From the NCBI GenBank assembly GCA_903813345.2, contig CAIIXF020000007.1, positions 33,572,538 through 33,636,537 of the forward strand: a DNA stretch of 64,000 nt, given 5' to 3'. The number at the start of each line of letters is the position of its first letter. The stretch's first letter is position 1. Below, piece by piece: positions 11,040-22,769 of this stretch. The notes beneath the pieces were generated by a model. It was not told the DNA's origin. It was given only the letters and a program-made list of their open reading frames with translations, and did not search any database. The DNA is from Owenia fusiformis. Its lineage: Eukaryota > Annelida > Polychaeta > Sabellida > Oweniidae. Position numbers and translations under genes: made by a program.

Positions 11040-12173
11040 CTAAATACAATTTTCTTTTGTATTCTTGATAATTTCTGGCATGACAATATCACAAAAGTAA
11101 TACATATGATCTTGAGACTGGTCAATAACTGGGCCAAGTTTGGCTGGATGAAAGAATACTTTGTCCATATGGTCAGGGTAATGGACCCAGGGCTGATTCC
11201 TTAGTTCTGAGTAGTCATCAATAGATTTCCCAGGTAGGACATGTGGACGTCTGTCTGCTATACAGTTCAGAATGGTTGGAACAGCTATTTCCAACCATAC
11301 TCTGTGCTGCCAGAATATTGTTGAGAGTTCAATGAATTCATTTGCATATCGAATTGGGACAAAGTATATATCAGCATAACCACGGTTTACCCTATTATGG
11401 GCTCCATTGCGATATATCAAGTTTCCCAAACATTCTTGAACAACAGGAGATACTTTTGAGAGATCTTTAAGGCTTCCAAGGGCCTCAAGTATCTCAAATC
11501 TGTAGTCCGCCCACCAGGGCCACTTAGCTACTGGGCAGAACCAATCCTTGAGGCCTCTGTTGTATGTACACTCCTTGGTTATTCTCCTAGATAGGTCCCC
11601 TATTGACTGTGGAGAGCTCCATATGTCATTCTTGGGAAAATTTAGATTCCAAAAATAAAACATTACATCATCTCCTAGGAATATATAACCCGTGACATTG
11701 AGTCTGAGCGAAAATGCCATTGTTAGGCACTCATAGTTTGCAGCGCCATCTGGATGATGTTCTGTGGATTTCCCATATGAGATAAATGATATATTGAACC
11801 ATTTTAGAATATTCTGAGGTATTTCCTCAGGACCGCAATAAAGTATCTTGGGAAATGATGGTCTGTACATATTCTCCAACAACGGGATTACTTCATAGTG
11901 GGCCGTATTGAAAACAATCAATAGGGCCACATCCTTATATTGTGAATTACAGTTATGTCTGTAGTAATCCAATGAAGGCTTCGTTTTAATTCTATAATTA
12001 AGTTTCTTCTCAAAATGCTCTGCACATGTATATTCATACACTGTTTTCAATGATTCCAGTTGACTTTGTGGGATTTCTAGATTCATTATAATATTAACTT
12101 TTCTCGGGTGGATGTGATTGAAATGTCCCCGGTGTGCATCTGCCTTGAAGAATGTAAGTACTTTTTTAGATAC
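11040..12173 (-). CDS. STELLO-like (DUF288) glycosyltransferase, C-terminal exon
   Basis: A single open exon of 377 codons, from the acceptor TTTTATTGCAG (AG at 12174-12175) to a TAG at 11040. It reads in phase 0, starting VSKKVLTFFKADAHRGHF. Features: DVALLIVFNTAHYEVIPLLE near residue 80, then YRPSFPKILYCGP, an acidic GYIFLGDDVMFYFWNL near 165, WPWWADYRFEILEAL, and GYADIYFVPIRYANEFIEL followed by FWQHRVWLEIAVPTIL. This arrangement matches the half that follows the DUF288 domain in invertebrate STELLO-like proteins; plant STELLOs are Golgi proteins that aid cellulose synthase assembly, and the animal role is unknown. The first half is absent upstream on this strand; a matching first half lies on the plus strand at 41381-46482. 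It may be an orphan half-gene or the product of an inversion. Confidence 0.75.
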   Translation of the reverse strand, partial: VSKKVLTFFKADAHRGHFNHIHPRKVNIIMNLEIPQSQLESLKTVYEYTCAEHFEKKLNYRIKTKPSLDYYRHNCNSQYKDVALLIVFNTAHYEVIPLLENMYRPSFPKILYCGPEEIPQNILKWFNISFISYGKSTEHHPDGAANYECLTMAFSLRLNVTGYIFLGDDVMFYFWNLNFPKNDIWSSPQSIGDLSRRITKECTYNRGLKDWFCPVAKWPWWADYRFEILEALGSLKDLSKVSPVVQECLGNLIYRNGAHNRVNRGYADIYFVPIRYANEFIELSTIFWQHRVWLEIAVPTILNCIADRRPHVLPGKSIDDYSELRNQPWVHYPDHMDKVFFHPAKLGPVIDQSQDHMYYFCDIVMPEIIKNTKENCI

Positions 12174-13561
12174 CTGCAATAAAAGCAAAGCATGTGTATT
12201 TTTTTAATGTTTTGAGGTTTAAGTGTCTTCCTTGAGTATTCTTAAAGGGTTCCGATAAGCTTCCGTATAAAAACAATATGGTGGTTCCAGGCGAGTCAAC
12301 TGGATCAGTCCATTTTAAAGAAATATGGGGGGGTTTTGTACAATCCAGACTATTGAAATTGTCTTGGAGAAGTAATCCGTTTAAAGAGATCGAGTCGTCC
12401 AGATTTCTATTCTGGACAATCAGTAATGTCCCAATATAATTGCTCATAAAACATCATATATACCTTAGATATACCTTGAGACCAAATCATAAGCACGATA
12501 TCAACAATATATTGAGGATATCAACAGGACAACCAAAAGAACAACCAACTGTCAGAATTGAACACAATAAGTGAAAACATCATTGAGACAGTGATTGTTA
12601 AAAGAATGCATGAACAACATCCAATATAAATACTTGTATTAGAACTGCTTTGTTTCATTTGGAGGATATTTCATATCTCAAGCTGTGTACGAATACGTTA
12701 TGGGGAAATTTAGATGTCAATTTTTCCTTATTATACACAAAAGAAGATCCTTAAACTAATCACCCATAAATGTGAAATTGATTTGTCAAAATAAAAATCT
12801 CCCTTTTATAAATGTCAGACGATCTATAATATACTAATGCTATATAACAGTTAGTGGTGTTGACCCAATGGCCTCGAGCCTGTGAACCCTTGAGTGTTGA
12901 TCACTTTAAGTCGATGCAATTTTTTCTACTTTCACCTTTTATTATCAGAATCTATGGACCTCATGTTATGAAACAGTGAAAGGTGAAAGAAGGTTGAAAT
13001 ACTGAAATATGTTATCATTGAACAATAATTCACCATATAATTGTCTTGATTGAAAACAATAGACTCCAGATATTTATCTGAAGTTTAATAATTTCTATTT
13101 GGTCGTTTAACAATAAACATTACGAAAAAAGAATGGTATTTGTAAGCAGAGTATTATTGAGTGAATACTTATTGTTTAACTGAGTGAATAGTTTATGTAT
13201 GTTATGGATAAACGATGAGTCTTGGGTATTTCATGGAAATTGGATGATTATTTCTGATAACAATAAAATGAACTGTATTTTATTTTTAAGAATGTCCAGC
13301 TATAACAAAGAGGAGTGCATTATTTTTTAATGTTTCTAAAGAATATACACTTGGCAAGTTATCCAAAACAAGTGTGGCACAAAAGATTATTGACTCTCAC
13401 ATGCAGTGCACTAAAGCTGAACTAATTACACCCCATTCACTCTTTCAATTCATTGTTTAAACATCTAGTTCTTTGCTTCTTTGCTCTGGCTGGTTTAAGA
13501 TCTTTTATGGGACCAACACTTCCATTCCAGAGACTAAAGCCATAGGACACCTCATGTGATG
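12174..13561. other. intron or intergenic DNA upstream of the C-terminal exon
   Basis: No supported exon. A 93-codon open frame on the minus strand (12166-12447) runs across the acceptor of the next exon and ends just inside it in the wrong frame; I see no family match and treat it as intronic. The rest is AT-rich with no repeat recognised. Confidence 0.4.
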
Positions 13562-14275
13562 ATTATCCCATCGAACGAAGTTCGGAGGGATATAGGGAAC
13601 GCCTCAGTCCATCCGTCCGTACATACGTACTTACGTACGTACATACGTACGTACGTACGTACGTCCGGGCAATAACTCAAATACCGTTGGCCCGATTTTG
13701 TTCATATTTTGTACACATATACCCTATGGGAGTAGAAGTTCTGCTCGAAAGCCAATTTTCAGAATGGCCACTCATTTAAAAATGGCGGCCATTTTAGTGC
13801 TGATTTTGCAGTAATTTAGGTGCAATATGTAAAGCTGTAATAGCAATATGTTTTAAGCGTAAAAAAATTATATAGGACATTAATAAAGCTAGAAATGTAG
13901 ATATTTAAGAAGCACATGGCAGCCATCTTGAAAAATGGCGGCCTTTTCTCGTTGTCTTATGATTTTTGCTGTAACTCGAAAAGTAGTGGAGCGACTTTGT
14001 TCATATTTGGTATGTGAATACGTACTATAAGCGTTGCACGCTGTCTAATGACACTTTTGGTAGAAGGCGGCCATTTTGAAAAATGGCCACCATTTTAACA
14101 TATGTTACTATAACTAGAAAAGTAGTGGAGCGATTTTGTTCATATTTGGTATGTGAATACTATAAGCATGGCACACTGTCTAATGACCCTTTTGGGTAGA
14201 AGGCGGCCATTTTGAAAAATGGCCACCATTTTAAGGTATTTTACTATAACTGGAAAAGTAGTGGAGCGTTTGAAA
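13562..14275 (+). mobile_element. HINE/pearl-like element, copy A2
   Basis: Starts with TTATCCCATCGAACGAAGTT and GGAGGGATATAGGGAACGCC, then a (CGTA)n microsatellite (13617-13665), a conserved head (GGGCAATAACTCAAATACCG) and tandem units containing AAAATGGCGGCCATTTT and TAGTGGAGCGATTTTGTTCA. Same family as the copies at about 19765-21418 (inverted) and 24919-25815. The right end is abrupt at about 14275. Confidence 0.7.
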
Positions 14276-14350
14276 AATGGCACGCATTTCTCTCGAAATA
14301 TTTGGTACCTAGAAATGTACTAGTTGATAGGTAACTGTAAGATACCTTAC

Positions 14351-14435
14351 CAGTATAAGCATAATTGTTCCCAAAAGCAGGATTGGGAGCTGCAGTTTGT
14401 GTTTCATTTTGTATTTCCTCATATAATATCTCATC
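14351..14435 (-). CDS. possible receptor-tail exon with ITIM-like and NPxF motifs
   Basis: On the minus strand the frame reads DEILYEEIQNETQTAAPNPA then FGNNYAYTG, ending at a good donor (ACTG|GTAAGG). The sequence is polar and acidic, unlike the surrounding repeats. ILYEEI fits the ITIM consensus (I/V/L/S-x-Y-x-x-I/V/L) and NPAF fits an NPxF-type sorting motif, as in cytoplasmic tails of animal receptors. The acceptor side is weak (GGATTGGAG), so the start is uncertain. No partner exon was found on this strand. Confidence 0.3.
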
Positions 14436-14459
14436 CTCCAATCCATTCAATATATTATA

Positions 14460-15586
14460 AATGTGTTATTCAAACTAATCACCTTTGGACTCAGACATAG
14501 AATTATTTTACATGTACACACATGTACTGCAGTCAAGCAACTTTGATCTTTAGTTCATTACGTCTCATTCTTTGCTGATTTTTCTCAAGCTTGCATTCCA
14601 ATAGTATACAAATACATAGGAGCAGCTGTTTTCGTTTTCATCCTGTCCCTATTGTTATTTGTATGATGTAGAATACTCAAGAAATGTTAGAGTATGTTTG
14701 ATTAATAATATTTATAAGTGCTTTCTCATTAGCCACTATATTTACAGATTTAGGCCAAGGAAAAAATATTGCCTGTATTTTCATTTTCTTTGTTATTGGA
14801 TTACTAATTAGTAACCTTCAATGAGTTGTGATGATTTAGAAATTCTCAAGTTTAGAAAGTTTTAAAGACATATTTCTAAGAAAGAAAAAAGTAAATTAGT
14901 TAAATTAAATGATAAATATAAATATTTGCCCACTAAAAATGTTGAATGCAATTCCTCAATTTCAATTTCAAAATTTCGGTAAAATTTTTGAGATGATTGG
15001 AATTCTTACAAAAGCAGGAGTGGGATAATAGAAATGGAATATAGATATATTTTGAACAGACAAATCACAAAATTCAGAAAATGCCTTTATTTTAAATGAG
15101 CCTTGATGTTGGTTCATTTCTTTGTCTGGCCTTAGAGTGTTGTGTACTTAAGTATAATATTTGAATTGGAGCCGAATGTGTTACAAAGTTCATTCTGTCT
15201 ATACTAATATTCCATTCAGTTATTTGTTAGTTAATAATTATCCCAAAGGACAGACTTTGATCGTGATAGTGATGCAAATGTGACAATTATTTAATCCCTG
15301 CGAAAGTATGCCAAAATCAGTTATCCATACATCTATAACATTAATGTTCAAAACGAGGAAATATTTAAGAGAAAGTCCGTATTTCATAATAGTTTGGGAA
15401 AACAAGATGTGCTACTCAATGAAAGTCAGATTAGTTATTTGCGGATTTTGACTGGTTGTGTTAGTGTCAAAGTAGCAAAAATACGATGAACAGTTTGAAT
15501 CATGATCTCAAAAATAGCTAAAAGCTTGAACCCTAGAAGGTTTATATGCAGGTTTAAGAGACACCCATGTTGGTTTAAGTTTTCAG
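14460..15586. other. unassigned AT-rich DNA
   Basis: No gene, RNA or repeat could be supported in this stretch. Confidence 0.4.
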
Positions 15587-15642
15587 GCATAGTAACAGTG
15601 ATTGTTGTTCTTTTATGGTACAGGAAATACGCAGCATTCAAG
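15587..15642 (+). CDS. possible transmembrane exon
   Basis: A 56-bp stretch with a strong acceptor (TTTAAGTTTTCAG) and a strong donor (AAG|GTATGT). After two bases that complete a codon it reads IVTVIVVLLWYRKYAAFK: a hydrophobic run followed by basic residues, like the end of a transmembrane helix and its stop-transfer. It ends in phase 0. No neighbouring exon was identified, so it may be a chance match. Confidence 0.3.
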
Positions 15643-15689
15643 GTATGTTATTTATAGGTATACAGATGTGCTTGTTTGGTAAAAGAGGC

Positions 15690-15816
15690 CAAGGTACAAG
15701 GCTTGCATAGAAGAAATAAGGGCATTAATACATCTATTGAAAGAGTCATCCTGCTTCAATTGTTTTAGAGCATAATATTTTGAACAAGAAATAAGGGCAT
15801 TAATACATTGATATTG
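15690..15816. repeat. left remnant of a roughly 95-bp tandem array
   Basis: GAAATAAGGGCATTAATACA followed by AAAGAGTCATCCTGCTTCAA and TTTTAGAGCAT recurs here twice and continues in the same orientation at 23874-24090. The array was split by the 8-kb inverted-arm element. Confidence 0.8.
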
Positions 15817-16930
15817 TAGTTAGAGACCCATGCCTCTCTATCGTTTCAAAAAATGTACCTAACGTATCGGTCTCTGTTAATTTATGGCATCCATACTTTT
15901 CTGAAAGGTAACATATTGAGGTTCAATTTTCTGCCGGATGCCCTTGGAAACTCTCATTGGTTGCTCTGTATTGTAGCATTCCGTTACCATGGTTACGCAT
16001 CTATAGACATCCTACCTTGGAATCTTAAATCATTTGTAGCTTTGTCATTTTTTTGTCTATTGATATGATATTGGTATCAAATTAAACCTAAATAAATTTC
16101 TCATATAATTAAAATATTCAATTATGCAAATTAGCTCATTTGCATAAATTGTGACGTCATAAATCTATTTTTCGTTCAGAATTTTCAAGTATAGCAATGT
16201 ATCTTTAAGAACTGAAGCCGTACGGTAGAATTTCTTCAATGTTATGACTTTTATTCAATGAGCAGAAGATTTAAGCAACATAAAAGTGAAAACTGATTCA
16301 AAATTGGATCAGAACTAACAAAGTTATTAAGCTTTCTGGGCAGCTACCATGAACGTTATCATTGAACAATTAACGTTAAACATCTTACCTTAGAATTGAA
16401 ATGTTTGGTAGCTTTGTCATTATTTGGTCTATAGAGGAGATCTTGGTATCGAATTGATCCTAATTGAATAAACGGTATGGTAACGATATTCAATTATGCA
16501 AATTAGCTAATTTGCATAAATTATGATGTCATCAATCTATTTTGGGTTCAGAACTTCCAAGTATAGCAACAAATTTATTAGATCTGAGGTTGGATGGTGT
16601 AGTTTCTGCATAGTTTGTCATTTATTCTATGAATGGAAGAGGTATGAGTAATATAAAAAAATATTCAAAATTGAATGAGTATTAGTAAAGTAATTCAGCT
16701 TTTGAGGCAGCTGCTATGAACGTTACTATTTGACAATCATAAATAAAACACTGAAATAACAAAAATGAAACAAAGCTGATTCAAGCTTATTGAGTGAAAC
16801 ATATATATTTTACATGTCACTGAATTAGTTGGTGTATAGAAATTCATAATTTTGACTGTCATTGACAGGGGTCAAAACAGTTTTTTTGATTTTGTAACAT
16901 GATTTATTGTTTGTGAGAAAGTTATGGATT
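15817..16930 (+). repeat. left inverted arm of the 8-kb element
   Basis: Partner of 22770-23873. Contains two POU-octamer palindromes, at about 16122 and 16494, each followed by a TGACGTCA or TGATGTCA site. The open frame at 15853-16068 is repeated on the opposite strand at 23628-23837 because it lies in the arm; it is not a gene. Confidence 0.8.
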
Positions 16931-17263
16931 AATCAGTACGTGAATGGGTGAATGGTATGGTGAAATCTGTTATGTAATCTATAAATCTTTGAAATGATTT
17001 GCTTCATAGGCGTCAATCTATTTAAAAATGCGAAACATCGTGACTGGTCAAACATCAATATTTGTGCTGCAATTCAAGCAGTGAACATCTACATGAATTT
17101 TTAAACTGATTTGCTTCATAGGCATCAATCTATTTAAAAGGACGAAACATCATGACTGGTCAAACATTAATATTTGTGCTGCGATTCAAGCAGTAATCAT
17201 CTACATAACCTGTTAATACAAATTGATGACATTATATCACAAAATGTATGTCATTGCTGTTTT

Positions 17264-17390
17264 TATGTCACCACCAAAAGCGGTGACATATTGTTCTCCA
17301 TTTGTCTCCATTTTTGAGACGGCGTTTGACATCTGTTTGGCATCTGTAACAAATGGTAGGTTGTGACATTTTGCATGTTTATGCCTTGTT
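17264..17390 (+). mobile_element. array-less copy of the GTCACCACC element
   Basis: Starts ATGTCACCACCAAAAGCGGT then GACATATTG, with a hairpin GTCACC/GGTGAC, and ends GTGACATTTTGCATGTTTAT then GCCTTGTT. The same ends bracket the long copy at 30721-32207, but here there is no tandem array between them. It lies within the 8-kb element. Confidence 0.65.
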
Positions 17391-17666
17391 TGAATTATTT
17401 ACAAAATGTTATAAAAAATATCAAAATAATATATTTTTAAAAGCCTCATTCATTTTGAATTATTGCATTGAAGAGGATTCAAAGATTGACTTTTTGCATG
17501 CTGGTGACGTTGAGCCATTCTTACACCTAAAACCTAACCGATTTTACCATTGTATATGCTTTTTGAAGAAGGAAATCTTATTTGTTGAATTTTCTAGCAG
17601 AAATCGACTCCCTTCACTCATTTTGTCAGATTACTGGCAGTGACATTAAAGAGACAATTTTTATTA

Positions 17667-18630
17667 TCTAGAGTGTCTCAAAAGATGAACCAAAGGTATA
17701 TCAACAGCAAAGATAAATCAATCAATATTTTCAGATATTTTTGCATGGTCATTTAGGAAAAGCATGTAAGTTTTCTCTCCAATACTAATTTTTTAGTTCA
17801 GTCTTGCCTTTTTGATGCTTTAACCCTTTTTATACCATGTGTTTAATTTAACCTCCTTACATTTCGATAAAAGCCTGCATCCTTACTGCTACATTGTTTA
17901 TCATATATGACAATGTTTCTGGTGGAATGTTTTGAATTTCCTTTCACATGTTTACCTCAAATTGTTCTATGTCTCTTGGCTTTGGGATAAACATAAACAT
18001 GGTAGAAAATGTTTGGGGTGTCAAATCTGTTGAATAGGGAGGCCTTCACACTGTCTTTATATAGAAAGAAGAAACTGCTTTCATGGGAATTTTTGTTTGG
18101 CCCTTGCTGTACATGGAGGGGCTCAAACTGTCTGGAACCACAGTTTTCTCATTTGGATATCATTCAGTCTCTGTAACTCTGGCAGATGGAACTCCATTAT
18201 CAATTAACCGCTAAATCATTTGACGATAATTGAGCTGGTTCTCTGTGATTGTTCAGCCATCTTCAACCTTGGAACTTTTTTCTCTGGGACTATTTGAAGG
18301 AGCATGTTAAGGTAATCCCAAACCAAAAGACCTAGAACAACATAAAGCCAACACCCAAAGAGAAATTCAAAATGTTCCACCTGAAATATTATCAAATGTG
18401 ATGAACAATGTAGCACAAGGATACAGGCTGTCATCGAAATATGAAGTAAAAAGTAAAGGGTTAAATCATCAAAATGCAAGACTGAGCTGAAAACTTTGTA
18501 TTGGGAAGGAAACTTACATGCTTTAGCAACATGACCATGCAAAAATATCTACAAAATATCTATAAAATAAATATTGATTGGTTTAACCGTGGTGTTAATA
18601 TACTTTTGGGTACATTTTTGAGACACCTTG
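17667..18630 (+). mobile_element. mariner/Tc1-like element, degenerate
   Basis: The ends GAGTGTCTCAAAAGATGAAC (17671) and the mirrored GTACATTTTTGAGACACCTT (18610-18629) sit next to TA. Sub-terminal sequence is also inverted: 17740-17860 (GCATGGTCATTTAGGAAAAG, AACCCTTTT) against 18440-18545. At 18265-18440 (+) a broken frame reads FFLWDYLKEHVKVIPNQ and, after a frameshift, NVPPEILSNVMNNVAQ. This is the C-terminal region of Tc1/mariner (IS630) transposases, where FFLWGYLK and IPPE-L--VM are typical. Most of the transposase is missing. Confidence 0.75.
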
Positions 18631-18897
18631 TACTATTTATCATACCAAGCTATTATAGTTCATAAATAGCATTGTATTTTTATATTAAGTGTTGATGAAG
18701 CGAGGACTTTAACCCAAGAGTTCCTACATCCATGTGACATTTATTTCCATGTGACTAACATCACCTTTATAGTATAACTTTGAACAAATTAACGTTTTAT
18801 CACCATGTCATCCATGTGACATTGATATCCGTGTTAACATCACCTCAGCATCCAGGCCTACATGTACATCTGAGACTTTTTGATAAATTCTGTTATA

Positions 18898-21548
18898 CAG
18901 GGCGTTTCAAAAAAACGCAACGGGTAGTTATCTCGTAAAATCACAAAACTAGTGATGACTCACATCAATTTCATTCAATGTACCATGAAGCAACGTCTCT
19001 CCTCTTTGCGATGATATGTCTTAATTCACATGTGGTAATGATGGGTGAGAAATCCTTCCATTTGCACAGTGGGTCAAAATCGGCTCTGGTCCAAGTTTTA
19101 GATTTTGCAAAATGCCAATGGGAGTTCCCCTGACTTGAAATGCTGTGAGTTTTTCTTTTGGAGCTATCTCAGGAGCATCTGTGCTCACAATTCCTTCACC
19201 AGATATTGCGAAACCTCGAGAAAGAATTGCCCATAGGCTGCTTTTCTCTGCTTTAACCCAAAGATGACTCGGGCTGAACCATGCATGACGTGGACAAATG
19301 AGTGCATGTGCAAGGAAGTGGTGGCAATTTGGAGAAGTATAGGATGTATTCTTGCAAGAGTATGAGTATGAACACTTCACTGTCTATGCCACACCTGTCA
19401 CACCTTCTTCCAATAGCCCCTATATCCCTTGTACTGACTTTTGCAATGTTTGAAACTTGAGTCCGAACTGAATTTTGCCCTACTTTGCAAAATAAATGAT
19501 TATTCAGCCAGCCATGACTCCCTGTGAATGAATGATATTCCATTGCAAAGAGGAGTAATTTGGCTTTTCGGTACATTGAATGAAAAGGATACTGTCAGCA
19601 TTGGTTTTATGTATTCTTCCAATATTGCATCGGGCTCCGTACGCTGACTTTCCGATGTTTATAACTTGGCCCCAAGCTAATTTTGGCCCACTTTGCAAAT
19701 GGAATGATAACCCGCCCAACCATGACCAAATATCAACCAGAACAACGGCAACGCCGAAGCGTAGCGAATCCCATCGAACAGAAATGGCTGGCAGTTTTAC
19801 AAACGAAATATATAGCAAATATCATAAAACAACACACCAGAAAGGCCACCATTTTCAAAATGGTTGCTCACTAGCCAAGTTGTCATCAGAAAAAATAATA
19901 TTCTTTTAAGTAGCCACCTATAAAATTTTTGAAAAATCGCACTCATGTACTTGTAAAATAACACAAGTAAAAATGGTGGCCATTTTTCAAAATGGCCGAC
20001 TACTCCCCAAAGTTTTATTAAACAATGTGCCATGCTTAGAGTATTCACATATCAAATATGAACAAAATCGCTCCACTACTTTTCGAGTTATAGTAAAAAA
20101 TGTAACAATGACAGCCATTTTTTAAAATGGCCACCTACTATCCGAAGTGTCATGAGACAGTGTGCAAGGCTCATGAGTATTCACATATCAAATATGAACA
20201 AAATCGCTTCACTACTTTTCAAGTTATAGTAAAAAACGTAAAAATGGTGGCCATTTTTCAAAATGGCCGCCTACTACCCAAAGTGTCATTAGACAGTGTG
20301 CCATGATTATAGTTTTCGCATATAAAATATGAAACATACCAAATATGAACAAAATCGCTGAACTACTTTTCAAGTTATAGTAAAATACATTAAAATGGGG
20401 CCATTTTCGAAAATGGCCACCGTCTACCAAAAGTGTCATCAGACATGCTTTTAGTATTCACATACCAAATATAAACAAAATCGCTGTACAACTTTTCGAG
20501 TTATAGTAAAATACGTTAAAATGGCGGCCATTTTTCAGAATGACCACCTTCTACCAAAAGTGACCATGCTTATTTTTCAAGTTATAGTAAAATACATTAA
20601 AATGGGGCCATTTTCTAAAATGGCCACCGTCTACCAAAAGTGTCATCAGACATGCTTTTAGTATTCACATACCAAATATGAACAAAATCGCTTCACTACT
20701 TTTTTCGAGTTATAGTAAAATGCGTTAAAATGGCGGCCATTTTTCAAATTTTTTTTCAAAATGGCCGCCTTCTACCAAAAGTGTCATAGGACAGTGTGTC
20801 ATGCTTATAGTATTCACATACCAAATATGAACAAAATCGCTCCACTACTTTTCGAGTTATAGTAAAATATGTTAAAATGGCGGCCATTTTTCAAAATGGC
20901 CACCTTCTACCAAAATTGTCTTTAAACAGTGTGCAATGTTTATAGTATTCACATACCAAATATGAACAAAATCGCTCCACTACTTTTCGAGTTACAGCAA
21001 AAATCGTAAAATAACGAGTAAAGGCCGCCATTTTTCAAGATGGCTGCCATGTGCTTTTTAATATCTACATTTGTAGCTTTATTAATGTCCTTTATAATTT
21101 TTTTACATTTAAAACATATTGCTATTACAGTTTTACATATTGCACCTAAATTACTGTAAAATCGGCACTAAAATGGCCGCCATTTTGAAATGAGTGGCCA
21201 TTTTGAAAATCGGCTTTCGAGCAGAACTTATACCCCCATAAGGTATATGTGTACAAAATATGAACAAAATCGGGCCAACGGTATTTGAGTTATTGCCCGG
21301 ACGGACGGACGGACGGACAGACGGACGGACGGACGGACGTACGTACGGACGTACGGACGGACGGACGGACGGACGGAGGCGTTCCCTATATCCCTCCGAA
21401 CTTCGTTCGATGGGATAATGAATGATATATCATTGTAAAGAGGAGACACATGGCTTCGTGGTGCATTGAATGAAATCAATGCTGTTATCACTGGTTTTGT
21501 GCTTTTCAAGGATAACAATCTGTTGCGTTTTTTTTTTGAAACGCACTG
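18898..21548. mobile_element. TIR element (TA target), carrying a HINE-like insert
   Basis: The left end CAGGGCGTTTCAAAAAAACG then CAACGGGTAGTTATC is mirrored at 21430-21548 (GTTGCGTTTTTTTTTTGAAA then CGCACTG), with similarity for about 120 bp (TTCATTCAATG, CACAAAAC, TCTCCTCTTT). TA flanks both ends (18896-18897, 21549-21550). The TA target and the CAGGG-TTTCAAAA ends suggest a Tc1/mariner-type element; no transposase is visible. Two roughly 220-bp diverged repeats lie at 19400-19510 and 19620-19730. The HINE-like copy A3 occupies its right part. Confidence 0.7.
19765..21418 (-). mobile_element. HINE/pearl-like element, copy A3 (inverted)
   Basis: Same family as the copies at 13562 and 24919, on the opposite strand: it ends at 21418 with CTTCGTTCGATGGGATAA preceded by a (GGAC)n microsatellite (about 21295-21375). 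Inside are about ten units of roughly 120-155 bp with ACAAAATCGC, ACTACTTTTCGAGTTATAGT and AAAATGGCGGCCATTTTTCA. The Val/Arg/Pro/Ser frame at 21228-21518 is microsatellite translation, not a gene. Confidence 0.75.
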
Positions 21549-21550
21549 TA

Positions 21551-22769
21551 TTGATTTTTTGTCTTTGACCTATGACTGCTGACCTATACCAGCGATTACT
21601 AGAGTGCTGCTAACTCAATAAAAGGCTGGCACTGGCTAGAATTGTCTATGGTTCTAGCCAGGATAAAGATACCAGTTCTTCAACTCAACAATGGGAAGAA
21701 CTGCTCTACCTAAGTGACTAATATGTCATGATATGACATCTAAAGAGTCAATAAAAGATATATATATATTAGATCTTCATTAGATTAGATCATCTAAACT
21801 ATAAAAAGTGTAAATTACAATAGTTAAGATTCAACCTCTGTCAATCATACTATGTGATTAACTCCTTTATTTTGCACTTAAATCTCCTGTTGTTACAGTT
21901 CTCAGTTTTGAATGGTATCCATAGTGTATGGGGATATACCTGAAATCCATCCATTTGAGACTCATATTTTTCATAGATTTTTGGTATTTCATATTTTGGA
22001 AACCTTTTAAAACAAATTCAGATTATAAGTCCTATACCACACATACTTTGTGACATAAGAGATAGATGTAGGAAACCTACATGTAGATGTAGGAAGGGTT
22101 AGTTAAAGTCCTACAAAAATCAGTTCTTTCAAAAATATTTTAAAGGGCATTTTTTCTTCGTGGCTATTTTGATCAATATACTTTAATTTCAGGATTACTA
22201 GTACTACTACTGGGCTCTTGTATGGATTTTGTCATCATTTTTCATTGCATATCGAAGAGGTTATATTATGTAAAATTATATAAAAACTACTTTTCATTTT
22301 GCTTCACTAAGTACCTACTTTATGCTTATAGTCCATTTTCAGAAAAGCTATAACATAAATCATTCTAAGGTTGATCACCAAGGATTTTGAAGGTTAAAAA
22401 ATTCCCCTAAAGTAGTTGTCACATTAGCTGTGTGGGCTCGCCATTTGCCACCGATTGACTTATTTTTGGCATTGATTTTTGGAAATGTTAACATCTAAGT
22501 TCTAAAGTTGACACTCTATCTGTATTTTAAATATAAAATGGTAATTAAGATTTATTTAGTTTATGTCCAAATATCAACAAAATTTTCAGCTTTTTCACAT
22601 GTTAGAAATCAAATGAAACCAGGAATACACTTCCATATAAACTTTGTAAATATTGATATGTATATTAGTCAACATATGTCAAAATAGCATAATTAAAGCA
22701 TTACTATGTATTCATATGGATCATTGACAGTGTATGGTAAATTATAACATTAGATTTTAAAATACAAGA
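21551..22769. other. interior of the 8-kb element, no gene
   Basis: AT-rich. A LINE-tail remnant lies at 21716-21770. Nothing else recognised. Confidence 0.4.
21716..21770 (+). repeat. LINE 3'-tail remnant
   Basis: GACTAATATGTCATGATATG then ACATCTAAAGAGTCAATAAA and (AGATATATA) closely matches the tail of the LINE fragment at about 57140-57195, including the terminal AT-rich simple repeat. Confidence 0.6.

Noticed and set aside
12166-12447. 93-codon minus-strand open frame just upstream of the STELLO-like C-terminal exon
   Set aside because: It reads through the splice acceptor in a different frame from the exon and shows no similarity I recognise; more likely intron.
19021-19818. Three overlapping minus-strand frames of 104-119 codons
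   Set aside because: They lie in a roughly 220-bp duplicated noncoding stretch of a TIR element and match no transposase that I can see.
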